A stretch of DNA of 64,000 bases from Cantharellus purpuraceus (taxonomy: Eukaryota; Basidiomycota; Agaricomycetes; Cantharellales; Hydnaceae), in assembly GCA_025174535.1 (NCBI GenBank), contig JALBUN010000045.1, positions 3,410,001 to 3,474,000 of the forward strand, read 5' to 3'. Below the pieces are notes generated by a model that had not been told where the DNA came from, made no database searches, and saw only the letters and a list, made by a program, of their open reading frames with translations. Shown here one piece after another: positions 10,701 through 22,997 of this stretch (position 1 is the first letter of the stretch; each line of letters opens with the position of its first letter). A program made the position numbers and the translations under genes.

Positions 10701-13250
10701 TTTGAACTGATACAGTCCTCTATGAGTTCTGAATGCAGTTTTTTCTTTGGCACTGTCCGACATTTGCAGCTGTGTGAAACCCGCTAATGCATCCAAGGTG
10801 GATAACCAACGAGATCCAGTGAGTGCCTGCAAAATGGAATCTTGTCTTGGCAAGGGAAATTCATCCAGGACAGCAATCTCATTGAGTTTCCTATAGTCTA
10901 TACACATTCTTGGTTTCCCATTATGATAGGCTATAAGTGCTGGAAAACCCCAAGGACTTTTGGATGGTTCAATGACTCCAAGACTGAGCCAAGCATCCAT
11001 TTGCTTGTCAATGACTTCCCTTTTGGCAGGTGAGGCATTATAAGGAGGTAGTGAAATTTCTTTGGCCTCAGGCCTGAGATTGATTTCAACTTTTGCATCA
11101 TAATTGCCAAGTCTGCCATCAAGACCAAATGTGTCTTTATGTGCCAGAACTGTATCTTGGAGAGCCTTCCTATTGGCATCATTGAGCTCTGGTGAGAAGT
11201 CAATTTCATCCAACAGTTGGTTTTCAGGAACATCCTCAGGGGGAATTTCCTGAGCCTTAGGTCCTCCTTGTACCACCTCTCCATCTGATTCAAGAGAGGC
11301 AACAGTAGGTACTGCCCCAGTCTCAAAGTTCTGTTGAGCAAGAGCTTTTATGAGTCTGGCGTGAGAGAGACGAGTCTCTAATTGAGTCTGGTTCAAATTA
11401 GAAGTCCGATCCAGCCAATTGGAAGGATTCCTAGCATGACCCAGAAGTTGTCCTTGATGTATAGTAACTGGTTGTGATGAAAAATTGCTAACATGTAGGC
11501 ATGGGTTGTTCCGAGATACAATTGCATCTGAGATGCCATAGAAATCTTCAGGCCCATGATTGGAGTGAAGCACTTTTTCCACATAAACTTCATTACTATT
11601 CCCAGGGAAATAGATAGAAGCAGGAATTAGAGAAGCAGTTTCAGGAGGAATCGTGACGGGATGTAAGGCCCTAACACTTGAATCCAAAATGCATGCTCTA
11701 ATCCGTTTCCGAGATTTCTTAATACATCTATGAGCCTTGAACTTTGCAGTCAGAGATGCAAGGTCAGGAAGGGCTCTTATTTTAAAGGTGTGACCATTCT
11801 CATCCAATAAGGGTGAGCTCACTGAGTTCTCAATCTTGGCTTTCCGTCCAGTATTACCAAACATAAGATAGCTATCTGAGCCTTCTCTTATAAGCGAGAT
11901 TGAGTACTGATCAGCAAAATCATTCCCAAGAATGACAGGGGTAGTCATGCCTTTGACCACATAAGCTTCAACTTCAATCTGAACTGGTCCAGAGTCAGAG
12001 TCAAAGTAAATGGGCACCGTAACGTATCCAGAAATTTTGGATGTGCCAGTAACTTGTATCAAGTTAATTTTCTGACCTGTTTTGATCTTAGGAGGATTCT
12101 CCATAGAGCAGAGAGCTTTCTGAGAGATAAGGGTTATGTCTGAACCAGAATCAGCTACAAGGGTAGTTTGATTCTTTCCATATTCTCCCAGCCAAACATT
12201 AGTAGTGGTTGCAGAAGATCCAAGGAAGGCACAGCCTGCTGGTCTGGACATGAAACACTTGAGTTTAATCAAGGAGTTTGGAGCCCAACTAGTAAGCTTA
12301 GAATTCCTTAGGAAAGCAGCTGCATGTTTGGAATCTTTCATTAACCTTCTCCTCTCTTGACGAGATTTAGGAGTGAATGTCTCAGAAAAAGAGTTTTCCA
12401 GAGACAAAGGCTCAGAAGATTTTTCTCTATTAGGTATGGATCCCCCCAGTCGGGACATACTTTCCAGCAAGCTCATGGCTGGTTTAGCAAGTTGACAATG
12501 TGCCTCTGTATCCTGAGCAGATTCCTGTTGATCCGATGAAGGTTCTTCAGGGATATTCTCAGTCGCAACATTATTAACATGAGCATTGTCTGAACTTAAA
12601 TCCACTTCTGATTCATGAAGTGATTCAAGGTACATATCCTCATAGGCAAGGTCTGCATTAGCTTCTTCATTAGAAACCGTGTAACGTGTATGGGCAGAGC
12701 GTGATGCTGAACTGGCATGTTTGCACTCATTATCCCAATGCTTGTTACTGCCACAATGCCTGCAAGGTCTAGCTCCTTTGGATTCAGGTGTGGAATTTTT
12801 AGACACATTAGAATCATCCCGAGGGAATTTTGGAGGATTCAATTTGGATGACCATCCAACCAGATGAGCTCTAGCATCTCTAAAAGATCTGTTCAAGTCA
12901 AACCTAGGTTTGGTTTGATGCAAAGAATTTTCCAAATTTCTAATACGTCTTTCCAGGTTGTCTCCTGAAGAGAAAGGAGCATGCGACAATGATTCCTCGT
13001 GATACTTGATAGCAGTTTGGAATTCCACTGCAGATGAACACCTGTGAGCATCAATGACTGTATGCCAATATGGTGGAGCACCATTCATGATTTCCAATAT
13101 AAGCTCTGAGTCTGACAGCTTGCTGACCAGTCTCAATAGCTCTGACTTTCTAACGTAATACTCACTAGGAGTCTCATTAGTAAAGCCAGGCTCTCTGAAA
13201 GTAGCACGAGTTGCTCTAGCTTTCTGCCTATCCAACCAGGCTCTGTTCAT
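7781..13250 (-). pseudogene. Element F gag-pol polyprotein, nearly intact
   Basis: One 1606-codon frame (13250-8430) fuses gag and pol. Visible in order: a truncated gag, a zinc knuckle CRHCGSNKHWDNEC (about residues 162-175), aspartic protease (ADSGSDITLIS), reverse transcriptase with YIDD (FALVYIDDIVIYS), RNase H (YSDACDVGIAAIL, then ITDHAALIW) with a long insert, integrase zinc finger (YHKTYN..CDICQKAK) and integrase core. A single TGA at 8427-8429 interrupts it; the same frame continues to 7992 through the integrase C-terminal domain. A one-base shift in a C5 run near 8031-8035 separates this from the chromodomain (8056-7781, EFEVESIIGERW). The upstream ATG at 13250 is not the native start, since gag is cut. 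The integrase core reads ISNRDPRW where an Asp is usual. Confidence 0.9.
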
Positions 13251-13260
13251 ATAGTATGAA

Positions 13261-14719
13261 CCAATGACTCTGTCAGTTCAAGGACCAATGATTCATAGGG
13301 AAACTCGACGAGATTGGTGTGCTGGCAAGAGCCCACTCCCATCTCTTCCAGTTTCCCCCAGCCTCCAACACGCCTTTCCGTTTGGGGTGTAGACATGACC
13401 AGGAATGAGGTCAGACGCAACTTGTGAGTCTTCCGGTTTTAGACATGATCTTCAGCTGAGGATACTATCCACCTTTGTAGCCTGAACATCAACGATGTGA
13501 ATACGTTTTCGTACGTGTGAAGGATTGAATGTAAATGCCTCAGTGGGCATGTCGTTTCAGAGTTGTGAGACTTACGGCTCGTGCACAACACCTCTAGTCC
13601 TGCAGACATACCTCCCGACCAAATAGCCTGCAGCACGTACTCCTATGATAATTGTTCAGGCACTGAGGCTGATTATCTCAGACCTCTATAGAATGAAAAG
13701 ACTCACGACTTGCGTCCCAACATTCCTCCCAGTCACGTATCCGTGTCTCCACTCCACGAGAACAGAATGGGTGCCATCTTCATGTTTTCGCCGCCCGGAA
13801 AAGGACCGCAGAGAGTGCTCGTATCTGGAACATCCATGTTATATGGATTGTTAGTATGCTCTATCGTGGTTCATCTCTGGAGACGTGAAACTCACTGCTC
13901 CATCTCTGATCTTCACCGGTGCCAGTGTATGGGGAACACCGTGTCGGATCGTCTCCGCCATCGCCCTCGCCATCGTCCTTATTCGCATCGTCGCCTTTGG
14001 AGCAGAAAAAATGGCTGGGCTGGTGTGTGTTGCGACCGGAGGGGGTTTCTGTCGCCGATGACCATCAGAGGGTATATCTAGTAGCGCATAGCTTGACTCG
14101 GGTTAAGTGAAACGAGCGACAAGTGAAAAAGAAAAACACCCTCCGAAGCACTCACACTACTTCTCATGTGATATCAGTGGGGTGTTGCTGCAAACACGGC
14201 AGGATAGGCGTCTCTGGCCATGGGGACCGCAAGCGTCCCGGCGCTGAGGAGCCGTGATGTGAGCGTGAGGCGGCAGCCGTGGAGTTATATTCTTGCGCCG
14301 GAGGGTTTGCGGGCGGGACAGACGGTGCAGAGTCTTCGGAGTGGGGTTGGTTCCTGGGTATGTGGATACGAAGGGAAAGAGGGGGGAAGCCTCTGATGCT
14401 TCTGCAGCCGGAGCGGATGGCGGCGTGCGCACCGTTCTTTATCCCATCTTGCCGTTTATCTGATTCCTTATGTTGTTTATTTCAGACGTGGTTTCGCAAT
14501 CAACAATCATACCAGGAGATGCCGGTTCAATTCCAAGAAAAGACTTTCTATAAAAAAAACTTCAAACGCGACAATATTTATTCACGGCGACATGCCATGT
14601 CCGGCCATCACTTCATCACGTGACTCACATCCCTTTGTCCTGCGCTCCCCTTGTTCTGCCAGACCATATAAACCCCCTCAAGAATGGCCATGAGCTCCAT
14701 TGTCAAATATCCATTCCTC
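13261..14719. other. Non-repetitive DNA without a recognised gene
   Basis: GC content rises here relative to the transposons, and I see no match to any repeat elsewhere in the window. Several short open frames exist (for example 13710-14081 plus, 123 codons, and 14279-14623 plus) but none has a recognisable domain or convincing splice pattern. It probably is host intergenic DNA, possibly with an unrecognised small multi-exon gene. The left edge is the truncation point of element F. Confidence 0.5.
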
Positions 14720-16628
14720 TCAGTATCCGTGCCATATCCTCGAAACAGCCTCTTCGTATGCGCTGCCGAACTCGTCCGAGATACTCATAACCTCCATGTT
14801 CGCGTGAGCCCATCTGCTCGCTTCGCGCCTTGACATGGCAATACCCTTGTGTCTCCTCGGGTTTTCCATGTGGCGAATCAGGCTGTCTTCGCGCACGAAT
14901 TCGGCTCTGGGTCTTCCTTTGTCTATGCATGTCTCCCGTGGACAAATCCCCAGATATCTTTCCGCAGCCAATTTCCTTGCCGTGGAATTGATGATCGTTG
15001 CCTGTGACATGGGCAATGTCTTTGCTCGAATACGGAGGAGCTCCTTCATTGCGTGGCAGGTGAACCAGTGTCTTGCCGCATTCCTGCTGCTCACCGATTC
15101 CAGACTCCGCCGGCATGCCTTGCCGTCAGGATCTACATAGCTGCATTTGCGGCCTGTGGTGAGGATAATATCTGACGGTGTACTGAAATGCGGAGTAGGA
15201 GGCGCTGGGATTGAAGGCGGAAGGATGGAGTGCGACGGGGTTGTAGTCCATGCCGCAGCCGTGGGGCGGGATTTGGGGATCCCCGCGGATGATCCGTCCA
15301 GCTGCTCTAAAGCAACTGTACCGGCATGTGGCACAGATATGGATTGCCACGTTGTGTCACTGTCGTGACTCATGTTGTTTAAGCTGCTGGGGTCAGCTCC
15401 GTATGGTCTGTCAAACCCGATCCGTCAAATTTGCGTCCATGACTATACAATGCACTTACTGGTTCAGAACCCCAGCGAAGATGCCTGATGTCTCATATCC
15501 CTGGTTTACAACAGCCATCTGCCCTGCTAAATACCCGAGTGCATCATGGTCGCTCGAAAGAAGCGGTATCTCATGATCATCATGATCATGAGGCATTGCA
15601 CTTCCCGTGACAGACAGACTGGGATGCATCGGTAGCGCAGAGAGGTGACCCGAGTAATCCTCGGATAGAGACATATTACTGGCAATTCACAACGTCAGCA
15701 TAGCCGAGTATGTAAACACACGAGGGATTGCTCACTAGTACCAATTATCCTCGGCGGATTGTGGATGTGCAGGCCTTCCCTCCCAGTAGGGCTCCATAGG
15801 TATCGCATTACTCCCCAACCCTGTATCGGAAGTAGGAATCGTCGACAGGGAAATTGAGGGAGTAGCCCGCGGAACTCGCGGGAGGAAGGGCGTAGCCATG
15901 AGCTGGCTTGGGTCTTGTGGTTGGTTTAAGCTTTCAGACTCTTCACCAGCCGTGACTTCGAATGGCACTCCTGCACTTGCCCATATTGTTTCTAGACATT
16001 GTTGACACTCAGGATTTGAGCATGTAGAATATAATGCCTCTTGCGACACGTCAGATCGCTGTGGGAAAGCTGTGTACTGAAGATGAGGAGGCTGTTCATA
16101 TTAGACACGGTACTAGGGTTTTGACTCACTTGAGAAGTCAAATGGTTCGAGTTGGTGTGATTGGGAGTAGGGGTAGTCATAGTCATTGAAGCTGACGCAA
16201 CTGCCATCTAGACCGGCCATGGAAGTTGAAGGGGCTGCATCGGGAGGGTTGGAATACGAGGGCCACGTTGGATAATGAAAGTCCATAGAGCTGCCGTGCG
16301 ATTGAGAGAAGGGGTTGTCATCGAAGCTGACCCAACTGCCATCTAGCCCGACCATGGAAGTTAGAGGGGCCACGTCGGGAGGGTTGGCATACAAGGGCCA
16401 CGTTGGATAATCAAAGTCCACAGAGCTGTCGTGCGATTGGAAGAAGGGGGTGTCATCAAAGCTGATGGAACTGCCATCTAGACCGGCCATGGAAGTTGGA
16501 GGGGCCGCGTCGGGAGGGTTGGCATACGAGGGCCACGTTGGATAATCCAAGTTCGTAGAGCTGCCAGACACGTCAAACGTGCTCCAGGGCGCGTCGGACT
16601 CTTCAAAGTTAGCAGTGAATCGAGACAT
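14720..16628 (-). CDS. Four-exon host gene with tandem repeats and Cys/His clusters, 572 aa
   Basis: Predicted exons 16628-16130, 16069-15736, 15678-15460 and 15386-14720 join in frame (1719 nt, 572 codons plus TGA). The introns are 60, 57 and 73 bp with GT...AG ends. The start at 16628 is the ATG of MSRFTANFEES, about 90 bp below a TATA box. Exon 1 holds three tandem copies of a unit of about 44 residues starting YPTWPSYANPPDA and containing SMAGLDGS. The last exon has Cys/His arrangements resembling degenerate C2H2 fingers: CSYVDPDGKAC followed by H-x3-C-H, then CPRETC with a downstream H-x6-H. A DNA-binding or transcription-regulating role is an inference from these clusters; I recognise no named family. 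Confidence 0.75.
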
Positions 16629-16716
16629 GATAAAACCACTAAGCGTTGGGAATAGCTCAGACAAGAAGAGGTGAAGGGGAGAAATCACTTGGTGAAAGTC
16701 AGCCAAATTCCCTCTC

Positions 16717-16727
16717 CTTATATAACC
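16717..16727 (-). promoter_or_regulatory. TATA box of the four-exon gene
   Basis: Minus-strand TTATATAAGGAG lies about 90-95 bp upstream of the proposed ATG at 16628, a usual distance for a fungal core promoter plus short leader. It supports the chosen start. Confidence 0.5.
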
Positions 16728-16772
16728 CCTTGGCTTTAGGTGCCACGAGGTGCCACACCATGACGAATACAA

Positions 16773-18230
16773 AGCCTGGGTGCCCCCCCGAAATAGGGAA
16801 AGTGACTTTGACCCCCTTCTGATGTCTGAACCAGGCTGTTAGCTCGTAACGATAACGATGGTTCTCTCGTGAGTACATTCAATGCTTTGAGCCACTCTTC
16901 ATGAACAAACGGTGCGTTCTTTTTTTTTTGTTCCTGTGGGAATTCACAACGTCATGAATTCGCATGGAGCGTTCCTGAGCTAGCAAACTCGTGCCTGTAT
17001 TCTTTTCCTATGAAATGGCCGCTCAATATTGATAGGTGAGGGTTCTTTGGTTCTTTTAGTTGTGGGTTGAATATTCCGCGATTGAATGGTTCTTATGCAG
17101 TCTAGTGTGGATATCACGATCACACCGACCCCTAGTCTCTATTAGAGCATGGGCTGAGAGTAGAGCAACCCGTTTTTAGTTAGCGTTGAGATCTATGTAA
17201 AGAACAATGTGGACTCATTCGACTCCGATAGACTCATGCACTTATGGGGTATAGGCCTCACAAACCAACGGCCCGCCTAGACCCTGGGTGATGTCCTGTT
17301 TGGCCACACTGACGTTCATGCCGCAGACACAACGACCCACCACCGTGCTTGTCCTGTTTCGGAACTGGCGGTCAACAGTAACACGGTTCAGGCAGCGACG
17401 AGATTGACTATTGTACTATCGAATACGTAGGGAGGGGATACGATGCGAATGGGCTGTGTTAGTAGGATCATTTATTTCACTACCAATATTATGTAGCTCC
17501 AAAGCCCGTCTGCTGGTCGATTACCGGCAGCTATGCTCGTACCTTCCTCTGAAGGCGCGTCCCACTTCAGTTTCCGTTAACTGGCTTAAATATTGTTAAG
17601 AAAGATAGCAACAAGGTAGCCATGATATCTGCAACGATATGCGGGACCGCTGAGTGTAGTAAGCTATCCGTTAGTCAGAGCGAAATACATGACAAACAGA
17701 GCTCTTTCACTGTTTACTGTGTTGAAGGGGAACTGATGTTCGAGCTAGTGCCATTCTTTTGCTATAAGTCAATGACCCAAGGCTAGCTCTTCCTCATGTG
17801 GGTGCTTCTATTTGGCTTGGGCGACAAGGAGCGACATTGTTTGGTGGTAACAAGGTCCAGGCGACGGAGCAAGGCAGTAAGATATAGGTTGGATGATGAA
17901 CGTGGCGTGTGATAAGACCTGAAGTCTACAGACTACCAGAGAGGATGTTGAGGATTAAGAAAGATTTGTCACTTGATTATGTTATCGTACCAATAACATT
18001 ATGTAGCTACAATGTTCATCCACGTAGTGATGAACACTTGGGCGGTGACTACGCTCATCCTTAAAATATATTCCGTTTCAGTTTCTCAGGTGGTCCCACT
18101 TCGCTACTCTGGGGTGTAATAATATTGAACCACCCCCCAGAACATTTCACACCCCACTTGAAGGGGTACGATCAACTGTGTTTCAAGAGGAATTGCTTGA
18201 TATCTTCAGAATGATTATGCCACAAGAATT
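16773..18230. other. Intergenic DNA with no recognised gene
   Basis: No open frame above about 62 codons, no repeat shared with other parts of the window, and a short T11 run near 16920. I see nothing that supports a gene. The stretch probably is host spacer upstream of the four-exon gene; its right edge is where family A reverse transcriptase similarity starts. Confidence 0.5.
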
Positions 18231-19752
18231 TCATGTCCATCAGCTTGTTAACCCTACTAACATCAAGGAGATTGGCAAAGGTGTTGTTCATGAACTGCTG
18301 GAAGGCACCCAGAGTGTTGGTTAGTCTGAAAGGCATGAGACACACCATTCAAAAGATCCATATCAAGTGCAGAAGGTTTTCCATTTGTTGCCTTCTTGGA
18401 TACAGACTAGATGATAGGCATGTTGGAGATCTATTTTAGAATAGATCTCAGCTTTGCGCAGACTCTCAAGCAGGTCTGCAGGACAGGGTATTGGGTACTG
18501 GTCTTTTTTGGTGATTTTGTTGAGTCCACAGAAATTGACACATAAGTGGAGTGATCTGTCTTTCTTGCAGACAAATAGGACCAGGGCCCCATGGGGGGAT
18601 AGGGATGGGCAGATGAAGCCCGTGGCCAACTTCTCATCTATGATGCTTGTTCAGAAGGATGCTGTTATACAATATTCTGATGTATACAAGATGTTACATC
18701 AGAATATATGAGATATACATCAGAATTTAATAATGATCATAAAAATAGGGAGTTACAATCTGGATATCTTAAATTTTTATAAATATAAATATATATTTCA
18801 TATTTTAATAAACTTTAAAAGATAAGATGTTTGTTATGGATGAACATAATTATTTATATGAATATAACAGTAATATATATACTAATATTATTGGTATAAT
18901 AGAGAATATTTAGATATACAAATGCCAGGTAAGGATTCAAGGTACATTAGATTATTTGACCAGTATAGTATAAGAAAGAATGAGTGAAAGAAATTAAGTG
19001 TAGCAGGAGTAGAATATTCCCTTGAAGCAGTTGCCACCGGTAAATTAAAAAAGAAAAGAATTATTTTTGAGAATCATGTCAAAATATCAAAATATGTTTT
19101 AAATCTAAGTAAATTATATAAATTTGAGAATCATGTATGAAATATCAAAATATGTTTTAATATAAGTATATTATATAAAATTTGAGGAAATGGGTTGTAT
19201 ATTCATATTTGATGTATTTCTAAACAAGCATCTATAAATGTTCAGAGAGCCAGTAACTCTTTTTGGGATAGAGAGTAGATAGGGCCAAGCAGAGGGGCAG
19301 AGTTGTCATCCAACTCAATCTTGAGGTCATATGGTCAGTGTTCCATTAGAGAGTCAGCTTTGGACTTGCTGAACACATTGGCAAACTCATGATACTCCTT
19401 AGGAACCATAGATAGGTCCAGCAGAGCGGGTCAAGCAGAGTGGGCAGTGAGAAGAATTGGATTGGAGAGGTGAACCTGGAACATTTGCGATCCATCCAGT
19501 TTGCTCAGTTGGACAAACACCATAGCATCCACCATCAATATAGATGGAGGGGTAGACAGAGTGTCTATTGGAGTGGAGTCAGTGGAGGCAGAAGATGATT
19601 TCACACCTATAGTTGCTGGTGACATCAGGGATGACACAGCCTGCACTGGAGAATGGAATGTGATATGGCCCAATGCCCAGTCAATCAATGGATTGTAGCA
19701 GGTGAGTCAATTATGTCCAAGAACCACAGAACAGCTGGAGTCAAGCAAAGTA
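18231..19752 (-). pseudogene. Family A protease-RT fragment split by a MITE
   Basis: Minus-strand gypsy A sequence: the pre-RT and post-protease linker (19752-19233) and the N-terminal RT (18641-about 18231), separated only by MITE D1. Removing D1 and one 3-bp duplication rejoins the sequence ending in a stretch equivalent to A1 around 3571-3590. Frames at 19688-19431 and 18629-18363 are open but broken by TGA codons. Compared with A2 this copy shows many C-to-T and G-to-A changes. The right edge abuts element G. Confidence 0.85.
18642..19232 (+). mobile_element. MITE D1, diverged 591-bp copy
   Basis: AT-rich non-coding element with terminal inverted repeats, here GATGCTTGTTCAGAA at the left and the matching TTTCTAAACAAGCATC at the right. 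The 3-bp direct duplication TAT flanks it (18639-18641 and 19233-19235), inside family A RT. Internal sequence matches the three 565-bp copies (33105, 35969, 41871) but with many transitions and small indels, so this is the oldest copy. It has no coding capacity, so it would need a transposase from elsewhere. Confidence 0.85.
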
Positions 19753-21237
19753 ATGAAGCTTGGCCAGCTGTTTAGAGAGCAGTGGCCCCAGCAAGAGCTC
19801 AATGTGGCTGTCAATTTAAATCAACAGTCATGACATGCGCTGAACAGTTATCAGTGCATACAAGCGGCAGGCCTTTCAGGAGACACCTGCCATGAGCAAC
19901 AAGATACCCAATGGATACCTCAAGAAGATGTTCCCCATAACAGGGAACAATCAGTGCCATTGACCCTAGAAGGTCAAGGCATACTGGATCAATTGGAGAC
20001 AATTGATCCTATTGACAGCATTACTTGCATGGTGCGAGTAGCCATAGTCAACAATAGAGACACAGACCCAGAAAAGTCTGTACTTGCCAAGGCGGGCATT
20101 AAAGTATCGCCTCCTGAGCAATATGCAGGAGGTGCAGATCTCAAAGAGTTTGAGATCTTTGTAGCAGGTATGCTATGATGGCTGAAGATGAATAATCTCC
20201 TAGGGCCATCAAGTACAAAGTTTCAGCTATTGTACTTAGGCACTCACCTTAAATGTTATGATATGATTGGAGTTTGCCTTGCTGGGGGGGTAGAATTCAA
20301 ATAGTGGTCAAGGGAGTGATGGGAACAGGATGTATGCATAATTGAATTGGAGATATGATTCAGGAGTATCTTCGTACAAGTTTTGAAAGCAGCAGGAGCA
20401 GATGACTTGGATATGAGTAAATGCTCAATAGAAAAATAGCCAGTGGTTGTATAACTTCATAATTCAGGATTCAGATATAGTATGCAATATTCTGATAGAA
20501 TATGCAAAAGCTAGTAGAAATACATGTTCATTCTGGAGTTATTCCAAATACTAATAGTTTAAACACACAGACGGAATGGGTGAGAGATAATTACTCTAAA
20601 TTGTTCAAGGGCAATACAAGCATAATTGATACATGGTAAGGGGCCTCATGTATATAAAAGTCCCTTGTAAATGCTCTAGGCCAATGATAGAATATGTGAT
20701 GGAGGAATGATGTGGGGGATTGTCCATGATGTGAAAATGATGAAATAAAATGTAAGAAAATGTCCAGGCAGTTCTAGAACTCACAGGGGCTTCTCCTATT
20801 CCCTATACCATCCCTATAATTGTCCCCACTTGTCCCCTTCTCCCCTCTGATCCCCCTAAGCCTTCTTTGTGCTCCTGTCCTCCCATCCCCTTTGTCCCTC
20901 TTCTCCCATGATTCTGGCTCAGTTGCTCATGGAGTAGGTCCAAAGTGAGTTAATGGACTCACTCCCCAATAACATTAAAGGCGAGGCCCAGGAATGGTTC
21001 TACAGGAATGTAGAACATTACAATAGGGCAGTCTAAGACTGGACCCTGGAAACTGCAAACCAAGGATTGCAATGTAGATTTCTACACACTCTGACACATC
21101 ACCATGTGTCGAATAAATTTGACTCTGTAATACAGGGTCAAAGGACCATTCACAAATTAATGAATGACCTAGATAAGTATGCAGGTTGCATGATAATGCT
21201 GCCGGACACGTACATGTACAGGAAGAGGTTTGTAACT
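19753..21237 (+). pseudogene. Element G gag, first part, interrupted by solo LTR I1
   Basis: Plus-strand gag of a gypsy family unlike A or F. Frame 19753-20253 runs with only a few stop codons through an acidic N-terminal region to LKEFEIFVAGML and WLKMNNLLGPSS. After removing LTR I1 and its duplication the protein continues in frame as GTHL-KGEAQEWFYRNVEHYN and RFLHTLTHHHVSNKF, up to RKRFVT at 21237, where A2 is inserted. These are the usual conserved blocks of a basidiomycete gypsy gag. Stops are mostly TGA at expected CGA arginine codons. The DNA carries many perfect short hairpins, for example 19986-20009 (10-bp arms) and 20136-20158 (10-bp arms, 3-base loop). Confidence 0.8.
20254..20974 (-). 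repeat. Solo LTR I1
   Basis: TGTTATGA...AATAACA, 721 bp, flanked by the 5-bp duplication TTAAA (20249-20253 and 20975-20979). Its reverse complement resembles LTR I2 at 58538-59303 over most of its length, for instance around the CAGGGGCTTCTCC stretch near 20800. It sits inside the gag frame of G and its removal restores that frame. A TATATAAAAGTCCC stretch near 20651 could be a promoter on the plus strand. Confidence 0.8.
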
Positions 21238-21765
21238 TGTTATGACTATATTCATTAACGCCCAGATCCCCGTCCGATCCCCTCAGATCCCCACACATAT
21301 GAAATCTATACTCCATTTGGAAACCGCTACGTCTCCATTTTCCTGTCCGATTGTCACCGCCGATTCCGCCCATCCATCTCCAGTTCCAATTGATGCATCA
21401 GCATCACCATAGGAACCTGGACATCCATCCCCATCGGACTCGGACATACTCATGTAAGGCCGTCGGCCTTGGAGACCCATCACCGGAGTAATTATTATTA
21501 GATTTTGAATATGTATTTAAGTTGCCCGACTGGGGACTTCATTCCCCAGTTGGAATATTGAATCATGCCTAGCTCCTGAGTCCAATCCTAACTCTCTAAG
21601 TTGTACTCCATCTCCAAAATCTCGGACACCGGTATTAGTGAGGGCGCAGCACATAAGCTGAAGCCAAGTCCGTTCTGACCCCCACGACGTACTCCGACTC
21701 CGACCCAACCTCCGACCCAACCTCCGATCCAATCTCCGACCCCAAATCAGACCTAGTGCATAACA
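21238..21765 (+). repeat. 5' LTR of A2
   Basis: 528 bp from TGTTATGACTATATTC to GTGCATAACA, the same ends as the solo LTR at 45848-46362. Directly after it lies GTATATTCGAACTGCC; A3 has the same start (30820), and element J has a similar one. The minus strand of the LTR keeps an open frame starting MMGLQG, which in A2's 3' LTR is the start of the antisense gene. Confidence 0.88.
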
Positions 21766-21779
21766 GTATATTCGAACTG

Positions 21780-22928
21780 CCATACTCACTCCTACCAATG
21801 CCACAATCCACCGCCAATTCCGAATGCACATGAATCATTGAGGTACCCGCCCCCGCATTGACACCATCCCCAAGGTTGTCAAGGAACCGACGGACCACAT
21901 AGAGGCCATCAATGAAGAAGACAACACCCCACCCTCTCCAAATCTGGCACAAGCCATCTCCCTGCTCGCTAGCAGCATCCGTAACCCACAAGCCCCTAAG
22001 TCCCGGACCAAGGTCCGAGAACCCGACCCATTCAATGGCTCCAATCCACGCAAACTCCAGCCATTCTTGGTGCAATGCCGGTTGAATTTCCACGACCGCC
22101 CCAACGCATTCACATCTGATTGGGTGAAGGTCACCTTTGCCATGTCCTACCGCACTGGACTACTTCGAATCAGTGCTCATGGACGACTCTGATGACCCGA
22201 TATGGTCAGAGGACTACTCCAACTTCATCTCCGAACTTCGGACCAATTTTGGTCCTTATAACCCCAAGGCCGATGCTGAGAACAAACTCAATCGACTTTG
22301 GATGAAGGAGAATCACAAAATTGCAAAATACATTGTGAGTTTCCAGCAGCTAGCTCCGAAAGTCCAATGGGGCGACGCCGCACTCCAACGCCAATTTTAC
22401 GTTGGACTCCCATCCCGCATCAAGGACAAGATATCACGCGTCGGTAAGCCAGATACTTTGGCTACCCTCCGCAAGCTCGCCCAATCCATCGACGCCCGTT
22501 ATTGGGAACGTCAATCTGAGGTCTCCTGCAAAAATTCAGCCAACAACAAATCGGACAAATCATCAGACAAGACACCAAAGTCCAACAAGGGGTCCGATAA
22601 GCGGGCCACCGCCAACTCAGGCCAGAAGTCAAACACTGGTAATGCTGCCGCTTCCGGTTCCAGTCAGAACAACTCCAGCACCAGCAATAACTCCGGAGCT
22701 TGCAAGAGTACTCTGGACCTCTCCACCAAGCTGGGGAAGGATGGGAAACTTACCCAACAGGAACGCCAGCGCCGCATGGACAACAACCTCTGTCTGTTCT
22801 GTGGAAAGCCTGGTCACCAAGCCAAGGATTGCAACAAGGCAACCTCATCCGCAGCAAAGGCAAAGGGCCGTGCCGCCAACGCCATGACAGACAAGTCCGA
22901 CGCTAAAGTGATGGACCAAAACAAATAG
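21780..22928 (+). pseudogene. A2 gag (capsid and nucleocapsid), frameshifted
   Basis: The Gag frame can be followed from about 21830 through an acidic N-terminal segment, DPFNGSNPRKLQPFL, the capsid region, a Ser/Asn/Lys-rich linker and the CCHC zinc knuckle CLFCGKPGHQAKDC (about 22790-22835), ending at the TAG at 22926-22928. Compared with A3 (31190-31230), 11 bp are missing near 22148, which throws the N-terminal part out of frame. Downstream of that the frame 22137-22928 is open. Gag would form the virus-like particle in which reverse transcription takes place. Confidence 0.85.
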
Positions 22929-22997
22929 TAAGCAGTCCTATAGCCTCCGTACGGGCTGAGGGCTGCATTGGTACTCCCTGTATGACAAACAAGGTCT

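Larger units (their letters stand above)
5116..13260 (-). mobile_element. Ty3/gypsy element F, 5'-truncated, with 3' LTR
   Basis: Minus-strand element reading from about 13260 down to 5116: gag-pol (13250-7781), a 3' accessory ORF (7583-6555), a polypurine tract directly before the LTR (6540-6523) and a complete 3' LTR (6522-5116). The gag N-terminus and the 5' LTR are absent: sequence right of 13260 does not resemble the H LTR. Target duplications can therefore not be checked. Damage in pol is light (one TGA and one single-base frameshift), so this is one of the youngest elements in the window. Confidence 0.85.

Noticed and set aside
20920..20974. A gag segment QSELMDSLPNN before KGEAQEWF
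   Set aside because: The TTAAA duplications show that these bases are the end of LTR I1; gag reads GTHL directly to KGEAQEWF.
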